Shown piece after piece: positions 56,065 to 64,000 of a stretch of 64,000 bases of DNA. The stretch is from Exophiala sp. HKRS030. Lineage: Eukaryota; Ascomycota; Eurotiomycetes; Chaetothyriales; Herpotrichiellaceae. The stretch is from contig JAHWDD010000001.1 in NCBI GenBank assembly GCA_023897205.1, positions 5,704,001 through 5,768,000 on the forward strand, written 5' to 3'. Position numbers and translations under genes: made by a program. The stretch's first letter is position 1. Each line of letters begins with the position of its first letter. The notes beneath the pieces are model-generated. The model did not search any database and was not told the origin of the DNA. It saw only the letters and a program-made list of their open reading frames with translations.

Positions 56065-58843
56065 ATGGCTACAAACGACATCCCTCCACAAGGTCGGGAT
56101 CGCCGCGTGTCCATCTCTCAGCTTCCGGATGACGCTCTCAAGCTCGGAAAGAACTTGTATCCGGAACCGTTACATTTCAAGACAACAGCACATCTTGCTG
56201 AATTTCGTAGAGCTGCCGACTATATCTCTGCTGGTACATCCCTCCTAACCCTCCTAACTTTGTTCATACCGACGCTGATGTTGTTCACAGCCATGATCTT
56301 TCTCAGGGACAATGTGCTACTGGAACGAGATCTAAGCCCGGAAGATATCAAACACATTATCGGTTCGGCCATCTGCTATTCCGCGCTCGACATCTACTGA
56401 TATGCTAAAGGATATTGGGGAGTCTCACCCGGAATAACCTTGTTGTATGCCCATATCAACCTTACCATCCAGAAATACGACCAGCCAATGATTTGTCTGC
56501 TTGGAGCCAATTACGGCGTCCCTGCTATTCTCTCATGTCTTTGGCTGGAAAGATCTCTGGAAAGATTTTATCCCCAGTACAGTCGGGACAGGAAGGGTCT
56601 GCATAACCTGATTACCGGATTTAGTGTCCCAGGAGGCTTTCCCAGGTTGGTAATGATTGCTTTTGCCGACACTTGACTGACCAAGCCTTGTTATAGTCAC
56701 ATCAGTGCTCGGATACCAGGATGCATTTTCGAAGGCGGTGAACTAGGACACGTCCTATCTGTGGCGTACGGAACAATCATGGACAGACCGGAACTGATCA
56801 CAGTGGCCGTGATTGGAGACGGAGAGGCCGAAACTGGCCCAACTGCGACGTAAGCAGCTCGAAGTATCCAAAGTTGACATTCTCACACTGGATAGTGCCT
56901 GGCACATGTGTAAATACATCAATCCTACTCAAGACGGGGCTCTCTTGCCTATCCTCTATATGAGCAGCGCTGAGGACAAACAACAGACCATCTTCGGCTC
57001 CATGGATGATGCTGAACTCTGTTGCCTTTTTTCAGGCTACGGCTATCGCCCCTGCATCGTCGATGATGTGGCTGATATTGACAGAGAACTCAGCAGTGCT
57101 CTCTACTGGGCCGTCGAAGTCATCAAAGAGATACAACTTGCCGCTAAAGCCGGAGAGCATGATTTGGTAAAACCACGTTGGCCCATCATCATTCTCAGAA
57201 TTTCAAGACGATGGGGCTATCCTCTACTCGACCCCGACGAACATCTGTCTGGCTCATTCCATGGTAGAGAAGTCCTGCTCCCTCATGCCAAGATCAACCA
57301 AAAGGAATTGCAACATCTACAAGACTGGCTAAAGTCCTATAAGCCAGCAGAGATTTTTCAAGGCGATCAGGTTTCTGAGGCCATCGAGGATATCATTCCT
57401 CCAAATGAGAGACTCCTCCTCGGACAGAATCGGGTTACCTGGGACATGCGGCATCAGCTTGATGTTCCCGAGTGGCGGCATTATGCTGTGGCTAGGGGTA
57501 ATCTGAGCAGCTGTCTCAAAGAAGGCGGTAGGTATCTTGACGATACGCTTGCACGGAACAAACTATCGCTCCGTATTTTCTCACCCGACGGCCTGGTGAG
57601 CAATAAGCTCAATCTGTTGGACAAGCTATCCGATCGCACGTTTCGTAGCTTCAGATGGGATGCCAATAATAAGTCCACGGGAGAACAGGTCATCGAATTT
57701 GCTTCTGAGCATACATGTCAAGGTATGTACTTCGCGATCTGTACGGCCAGTGATCCAATCTCACCGCTCGATGCTATAGGCTTGCTCCAAGGCTACACAA
57801 TGACAGGCCTCACAGGCATTTTCGCTGCCGATGAGAGCCTGTTTCCTAGCATTGCAACCATGATGGTCCAATATGGCAAATTCTTGAGAACGGCACGAGA
57901 CACAGGATGGCGACAGGACTTGAACAGTCTGACTTACATTCCTACCAGCACCTGGACCCGACCCGAGCCCAATGGTTTCTCTCACCAGAATCCAAGCTTT
58001 ATCGGCTCGGTACTGAATCTGAAGCCCACCATTGGAAGAGTGTACTTGCCGCCCGACGCAAACACGTTTTTGTGCACGCTTGCACACTGTCTGCGGTCCA
58101 AGAATTATGTCAACCTGATCGTACCTTCGTCGCACCCAGGACCAGTATGGTTTGGCCCGGAAGAAGCAGAGTTTCACTGTCGAGCGGGCGGTGGGGTGCT
58201 CAAATGGGCAAGCACAGACGATGGCATTGACCCCGACGTTGTTCTCGTTGGTATCGGGGCAGACGCCACGTTCGAAGTCCTGGCCGCCTCCGCACACTTG
58301 AGACGCCTGGCTCCGGCAATGTCTGTCCGCGTAGTCAACGTTACGGACCTGATGATACTAGGACGTGAAGGCTCACACCCTCATTCTCTAGGTCATCGCG
58401 ACTTTGACATCCTCTTCACGCCTCACCGGGACATTCACTTCAACTACCACGGCTACGCGAGCGAGCTCCAAGGCCTACTGTTTGGACGACCTCATCTCGA
58501 CAGAGTATCCATCTCCAGTTTTCAAAACGAAGTCACCACCATGACCCCGTTCGAGACCATGTTGAAGAACAAGTGCAGCAGGTATCACGTGGCTGAAGCG
58601 GCCATCCGTGGCGCTGCCAAATGTAACCCTCACATTGCCGTCGACCTCCAGAAGCTTGTCGCCCATGTTCAACATGAACGCGCCAAGCTTGAGCAATTCA
58701 TCGAGAAGCATGGAGTCGATCCGGCTGGAATCTATGACGCCCCAAAATTCTCAAAGCCATGGCATCGACACCGACAACCGAATGGTGACGAGGATTGGTC
58801 ATCGCACGATAGGTCGTTTCACGTACCCAGAGGCACAGACTGA
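56065..58843 (+). CDS. Phosphoketolase-family protein with altered active site
   Basis: This homologue of xylulose-5-P/fructose-6-P phosphoketolase is assembled from exons 56065-56233, 56291-56362, 56411-56645, 56697-56849 and 56896-58843 (858 residues). The phases join exactly and recreate the family order: [21 protein letters not shown], the ThDP-binding [12 protein letters not shown] (about 199-210), FSGYGYR and GFSHQNP. Several residues expected around the ThDP site are changed. The GHWG motif is GYWG (Tyr82), GPGHG is GANYG (Tyr115), and the HLNG motif is YMSS (231-234). The SHQVPL His is Arg334 and the FGPDE Glu is Gly442. No frame is broken and the whole length is kept, so this looks like a retained, repurposed or inactive paralogue rather than a pseudogene. 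Two introns have unusual donors (GTTCGG, GTTGGT). Confidence 0.85.
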
Positions 58844-60114
58844 TCAGACCGACAGATGCTGATGCAGCCAAGGTGGGATTGGGGAACTACCATGGGAGGA
58901 AAGGTATCGTTTGGAATCCTAATGGCGTTCTCGGAGGGGACTTTTTTGGCGGATGGCTCTTGACAAGGACACGTCAGGACTGTTGAGTGGTTGTCTAGGC
59001 ACCTGAGGCAGTGCGTGTGCAGGTGCACTTGTGTATACTAGTGAAACTGGTGAAAGGAGGTCCAATCATGTTATCCTTCTAGTCAGTTTGTTCCACGGTA
59101 GTCTGAGACTGTGCACATTGGCAGGATCCCTACGGAGTAGTATAAGAATTGTGGACCGAGGACGACGCGGAATGGACTTCCTCAGCTGCGCCACATCCTG
59201 TCCTGTGTGTAGCGAGTACGGGAGTACAATAGTTTGGAATGCCAAAAATTACAACAAGAGTACGGAGAATGCCTCGTGGCGTGACATTTACTCACCAGGT
59301 CGAGACCCTCTCTGTTCTTTCTCATTAGTTCGCACGGGTTGTATGTCGTATGTATTGTATTTTCTGACCGTGTGTGAGTTTGGATCCGGCCACAGTTTCC
59401 CTCAAGTCCTATTGGTCAAGCCTTGGACAGGACCCCTCCCCTGACTTGTGAGAGCCTTATTGCTCCATCACTTGCCGATATTTGCACCGAGCAGGTTTTC
59501 GAAGTGTATCAGTGAGACCAGTGAGAGAGGGAAAAAAACGAGAAGACCAGTGAGACCTGCAGGACGGAGTCTTTTGGTCTAGACTTGCAAAAATTCAGTA
59601 GTAGCCCATTCAAAAAAATCATCCCACCCTCTCAACAAAGCTTTCAAGGAACAAAGACCCGAATCACCACAGTCCCAGAGACCTAGGTCATTCTATTCTG
59701 GCGAGACGTGGTTTCGTTCCAAAGTGAAAGCCCACAGTAGACTGTCATCATGCGAAAAAGACCTCTTAAATGACAACTTGATGATGACCATAGCTGTCAG
59801 ATCATCGTTTTTTCTATCGTCGACGATCTTTATTTTCTTCCCCGTGACTGTTACCTTTAAATGCCCGCAACTCTACAAGAGTCGGAAGAAAGAGGAATCT
59901 TCCAGTACTTCGCAATGAACACGAAGTCTTGTGACATCACGCCATAGTTCTGTTGATCATGTGTAGACTGCCACAATGTCGATTTGAATGAGCCCCGAGT
60001 GAGTCCCTTGTTACGAGTGGCAGATTACTTCATATTCATCGTCCATTGCGTCGAGATTTGCCTCGAGACACATTTTCACGCATTTACAAACTCTTGACTT
60101 CCCAGACCGTACCG
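58844..60114. other. Intergenic region downstream of phosphoketolase-like gene
   Basis: No gene is supported in these 1.3 kb. A TACGGAGTA word lies at 59131-59139. The open frames are short and unrecognised. Confidence 0.55.
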
Positions 60115-61137
60115 ATGTGTCAACTTGGAAGTACTATCGACGCCAAAACCATTGGGAGGATGATACACACGAATTGTGACCATCATCACTGTCTGAACCC
60201 CGGCCACACTATGATGGAGGAAGTGGAGCAGGCGGCCAGGGCCACGAAGGAGGAAGCGATAAAAGACACCGCCAGTATCATGCCAGAGTTCTTACACGGT
60301 GGGGCGTGGCCAGCGGCAGCAGCAGCAGCAGCCGTAGATCAGTGCCCTTCAGCCGTCGAAGAAGAAGAAGATGATGGTGATGCTGATGATTATCCACACG
60401 GCTCTGTCGTGCCGGACATCGACGAGGACGGGTCATCAAAATCCACAGACGACAGTGCCGCCTCTGGACGGGGGTCAAGCATCTCGGACCAAGAAACGCC
60501 ACCATCACTACCACCATTACAGCCGGCGCCGTCGTTGTTTTCGAAGCCACCAACGTGGAGGGATTTGTCTGCGGCCGTGAACACTTGGAAAATCAATGAT
60601 GAGGATTCTAGAGCGGAAGGAGAGGTGGAGAAGTGTAAGTGTTTTCTTCTTCTTTATTGTTGTCTACTCCTTCTTCTTCTCCTTCTGCATCTCATTTTTG
60701 TATTGTATTTGTAAATGCAGGGACTTGTTGGACTAACACTTAAGCGAAATCTTGCCCCGACAGCTCGGCCACCGTATTCGGTTCTCAAGCTCCTAGCAAG
60801 ACACGGCGCCGACAGTCAACGCCATCAGGAGCCAAAGAAGCGGGGCACCAGCACCGCCATCCAAAAATTCCCGAGGCAGAATCTCTTTGACCAAGAGTTA
60901 AAGGCCGAAGGTCAAGCCAGGGTGGAAATCACAGAGTACATCGATAGTCTAGTGGACCAGGCAGAGTATGAGGAGGCCTATGCCTGCGTCTGGCCTTTGG
61001 AGGAATATCGTCGTCAAGGATGGGCCACGGAGATGATCACTGCATACCCAGTAGAGACCACGGCCTTTGTCGAAAGTGTCAATACGGATACTAGCGAACA
61101 ATCAAGCCGACAGCAGCGAGTGAAAGGAAGAAAATAG
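60115..61137 (+). CDS. Unrecognised acidic protein, two exons
   Basis: I do not recognise this protein. The likely exons are 60115-60634 and 60764-61137 (297 residues, phase consistent). The intron has a strong GTAAGT donor, a CTAAC branch site at about 60733 and a GACAG acceptor at 60763; an earlier AG at 60743-60744 is too close to the branch. The N-terminal part has a Cys/His-rich stretch (NCDHHHCLNPGH), then a polyalanine run, a run of Glu/Asp and Ser-rich low-complexity sequence. The C-terminal exon is charged and probably helical (VEITEYIDSLVDQAEYEEAY). No signal peptide or membrane segment is seen. The start is the first ATG in an open frame that extends further upstream, so a 5' exon is possible. 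Confidence 0.5.
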
Positions 61138-62431
61138 CCTGCTCCCAACCAGACAGTACGAGTATGCGAGTAAATAGGTATGCAGAGGGCAACACTGACC
61201 CCCCTCCTCCCTCCCTCTTCCTTTGGGGCTTTTCTACGCCAAAAGAGTTGACATGTTGGGCCCGATGGCGGCACAAAGCGATCGTTTACCGAATTTCTAT
61301 CCGGTTACCTGATTCTGGCTTGCCTGACAGCGTGGAAAGAGGCCAACATGTGAGTTCGGAGTAGAAGGTCTCCTAATGGTCTCAGAAGCTATGACCAGAG
61401 ATGAGTCTGTACTCGTTTTATATCAAACATAGTGCCTACAAGGCCGGTGTACAGGAGGAACAGTGCCCGCAATAGAAACGGCTTTTCTCTCCTGCTCGAC
61501 CCAAAAAAAGTCCACTTCAGAGCACCGTGCTGCACTTCCCGATCCCCCGTCGATAGGTGAATGAACAAACCACCATTCAAGCCGTTGGGACATTTATCGT
61601 TCCTGGACCAAGGAGGTGATCCAGGGTCTGTTGGATTCTACAGGGCCTTTCATATGGCCTGGGGTATTTTAGCGGGTCCAGGGTCATGCCATGGTCAACT
61701 CCTTTCGGTTCTAAGATGGATCTGACCGGCCCCCCTGGAAGAACTTTAGCCACGACGACTGGCGGTGCATCCCCCCGAACTAGGTCTCATGAGATTCATT
61801 GTGCGTCCGAATGTACTACGACATTCCTCCGAATTCTTTCAATGATTTAGTACGAAGTACGGACTCCTCCGTCTGCCAATGCACTCAGGATTCTTCGCGG
61901 TCATTCGACTTGAACAGATTGACATGTGCCACCGCGCGGGGGAACGGAATTGCCTCTTCCAGTCGAGCGCATCGATATCTGACCGCGAACCAATGCTTAC
62001 ACCTAGAATGGCAACGAGTCCCGATACAGTGAGAAAAAGCCTCGCTTGTCCCACTGCTCACTAGAAACATCTACCAGTTCAGAGGTGTGTTGGGAATGCC
62101 ATGGTGTTGCCTTGTCATCTTCGGAGGCTGAGATACTGTTACACCGAGCTCCCCAGATTGACGGCCTTCTTATTCAGTACTTGTACACCGACAGGTATGA
62201 ACATCAATGACATATGATTTTCCACAACGTCGATTGTGTATTGCCACATTCACAGATTGATGGAACGATATATTCAAGTTGCTATTGCCACCACGATAGC
62301 GTTCAATTCTACATACCAAATACGACATTTCTTGTGAATTCTTTTATCTCCCGCGACAGTGTGCCACCCTCAAGGTACTGCTGTTCCGTTACTACCTTGT
62401 TCCACGACCACGCTATATGGCTTACCGAGAC
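61138..62431. other. Upstream region of the bHLH gene
   Basis: No gene is supported in these 1.3 kb, which probably serve as promoter and leader of the bHLH regulator. Confidence 0.55.
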
Positions 62432-63514
62432 ATGGAAGACGCATATCAGGACCCTGACTTGATGTACCAGGTAGCTTTCCTCCTATCAGATGATGGCCCC
62501 GGGGGTATTCACTGAACGTGACAGCAATCCTCCTACGATAATGGATTTTTCCTTCAACCCAATAACAACAATAATGATGATAATGCCAGTCAACTCGACA
62601 TGACAGCATACCGGGGTGCGTGGCCTGCGCACGGCGGCGGCACGCAGAATTTCCCATATGCCAACTCTTCTTCTTCGACCAGGTCGCCGTTCGTGGACAT
62701 CGCGTACCTAGATTCTTTTGAACCTACGGTGATGCCACCAGTGTCCTGTATTGCACCCTCGCAGACGCAGCTGGTCCCCACTCCGCAGCTGCCGACAGGC
62801 CCGGCTGAGACCGGAATGTCCTTTTTTGAGCTTGAACGACAACCACCCCAGCCAGGTATCACCACGCATCCTGCCGCCGCCAAGAAGTCTGGGGCGAGGC
62901 CTGGTGGTCCGGAGACACGATTCGCACCTTCGTCCGGTAATTTGCGCATCGGCGCCACCGCACGAGGAAAGGGGCCAGGCCTGGCGCCAGGCACCCCTGC
63001 GAGCGTCCGGAGCTTCGCTGCAGGGGCAAGGGGAAGGGGACCAAGATCTGCCCAAGCCGCACACGTGGCGGTGGCCCTCGACCAGGGCCCGTCGACCGAG
63101 ACAACGAGGTCGGAGAAGAAAAGAGGAGGCCAGTCTGACTCGTCCTCGGACGGCGAAGATTCTGCGACCATCAAGGCCAAACAGAATCACTCGGTCATCG
63201 AGCGCCGGTACCGTGACAATCTCAACGCAAAAATCAACCAGCTTCACCGGATCCTGCAGGCCACGGAAGCTAATTCCCCCCTGATGCGATTCGACACTCA
63301 GCCCCCCGACCCCGGTCGAAGGGTCCGCAAGTGCGAGATCATGACCAAAGCTCTCCAGTACGTGCACCGCTCCGAGCTCGAGAGTCGTCACATGCAGGAC
63401 GAGGTCCGGCGCCTGCGGGACCAAGTGTCAAGCCTCGAGAAGATGATCAAATGCGAAGACTGCACGCTTCTACAGAACATGAGGAGTATGCAGTTTAACA
63501 AAAGACCTTCCTAA
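62432..63514 (+). CDS. bHLH transcription factor with SREBP-type basic region
   Basis: The exons are 62432-62470 and 62525-63514 (342 residues). The 54-nt intron (GTAGCT, CTGAAC, GACAG) joins a 13-codon first exon to an Asn-rich segment. An in-frame ATG at 62417 would add five residues but has a poorer context. The basic region KQNHSVIERRYRDNLN (about 233-248) carries Tyr (Tyr242) where most bHLH factors have Arg, the SREBP signature. Helix 1, a long loop and helix 2 follow, running into heptad-like Leu positions (about 310-335). No membrane helices exist, so it is not a membrane-tethered SREBP; soluble SREBP-type factors such as SrbB of Aspergillus are a possible comparison. The N-terminal half is low-complexity. 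Targets are unknown. Confidence 0.85.
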
Positions 63515-64000
63515 AAATGGAAGGGTGGTCCTCGAGCGAGGCCTCGCCCATTCATGGCCCGCCCCCCTTCCTACATGATGCTCGGTATTTTAACGACTTT
63601 TTGGCTGGTCCCTGGTACCCACTCAACCAGCTCGACACAGTCATTGATTTGTTTGCGTGGTGTGCTTCTGGCACGCTAAGATCTTTCGGCACGCTTTCTT
63701 GCTTGGGGAGGAATTCTGACTAAATCTATTCTCTTGGTTGTAAATCTTTCTACTTGCACCTTGTAATGAAAGGTGCGGTGAGTTCAAGAATGCTTCTTTT
63801 TGGAAAAAGTGGTGTTAGACTTGGTTCTGTTTCTGTTGCTGTCTAGGAGGATGGTCTTTTTCCAAGTGGGTACGAGTAGATTCTCTCTTGTTGATTCTTT
63901 TTCAGAATCACGAAGCAACCCAAAAACAAAGACCTTTTTTATATCAACAAAAAACTGGGTTCGATAAACAAGAAGTGATCTACCAACCGGGACCACTGTC
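63515..64000. other. 3' flank of the bHLH gene
   Basis: No gene is supported up to the window edge. The stretch is AT- and T-rich, consistent with a 3' UTR. Confidence 0.55.

Noticed and set aside
56234..56400. Premature stop in the phosphoketolase-like gene, suggesting a pseudogene
   Set aside because: The stops lie inside introns. Splicing at 56234-56290 and 56363-56410 restores the conserved frame throughout.
60721..60763. Alternative acceptors at 60720 and 60744 for the unknown two-exon gene
   Set aside because: The first gives an early stop in the joined phase and the second is too close to the CTAAC branch site. The acceptor at 60763 keeps a long frame.
1..64000. CRISPR array, prophage or operon signals
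   Set aside because: The window is eukaryotic nuclear DNA with spliceosomal introns; no direct-repeat spacer array is present.

Overview
This window is nuclear DNA of a filamentous ascomycete (Pezizomycotina). Genes are split by short introns (about 46-240 nt) with GT...AG ends and CTAAC/CTGAC branch sites. The window also carries fungus-specific families: a signalling mucin, a Zn2Cys6 regulator, a GPI-anchored GH17 enzyme, a TDA10-type kinase and a FOX2 multifunctional enzyme. Msb2 domain and tail features and a very frequent intergenic TACTCCGTA word suggest Eurotiomycetes, but this is only a guess. All exon structures were assembled by hand from splice signals, reading phase and family similarity. 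No search was run.

Layout. 0.7-7.8 kb: an intracellular LysM-domain protein (+), a GC-rich alpha/beta hydrolase (+) and the Msb2-type mucin (-). 7.8-26.9 kb is gene-poor: cystathionine beta-lyase (11.5-13.0 kb, +), an intron-containing tRNA-Arg(CCT) (14.2 kb), histidinol phosphatase (17.1-18.2 kb, +) and a six-exon FKBP12 with a 21-nt exon (22.8-23.9 kb, +), separated by 3-4.5 kb stretches where I support no gene. 26.9-31.8 kb: a TDA10-like glycerate-kinase-family gene (-) diverges from the peroxisomal beta-oxidation enzyme FOX2 (+). The FOX2 promoter has two CCTCGG words matching the fatty-acid response core.

32.3-42.8 kb holds six genes that look like a metabolic cluster: a 3-hydroxyisobutyrate-dehydrogenase-type oxidoreductase, a succinate-semialdehyde-type aldehyde dehydrogenase, an ornithine-cyclodeaminase/mu-crystallin-family protein, a PhyH-type dioxygenase (the only one on -), a Zn2Cys6 regulator and an MFS sugar-type transporter. 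The set is what a regulated uptake-and-catabolism module would need; its substrate cannot be read from the sequence.

43.6-51.5 kb: a divergent housekeeping pair, XPD/Rad3 helicase (-) and Listerin/Ltn1 (+). 54.0-55.3 kb: GPI-anchored GH17 cell-wall enzyme. 56.1-58.8 kb: a five-exon phosphoketolase homologue lacking several expected active-site residues. 60.1-61.1 kb: an unrecognised acidic protein. 62.4-63.5 kb: a bHLH regulator with the SREBP-type tyrosine in its basic region.

The main points to follow up are the six-gene cluster, the altered phosphoketolase, the TACTCCGTA word (17 exact copies, all intergenic, against about 0.5 expected), the ambiguous transporter intron, and the FOX2 promoter elements.
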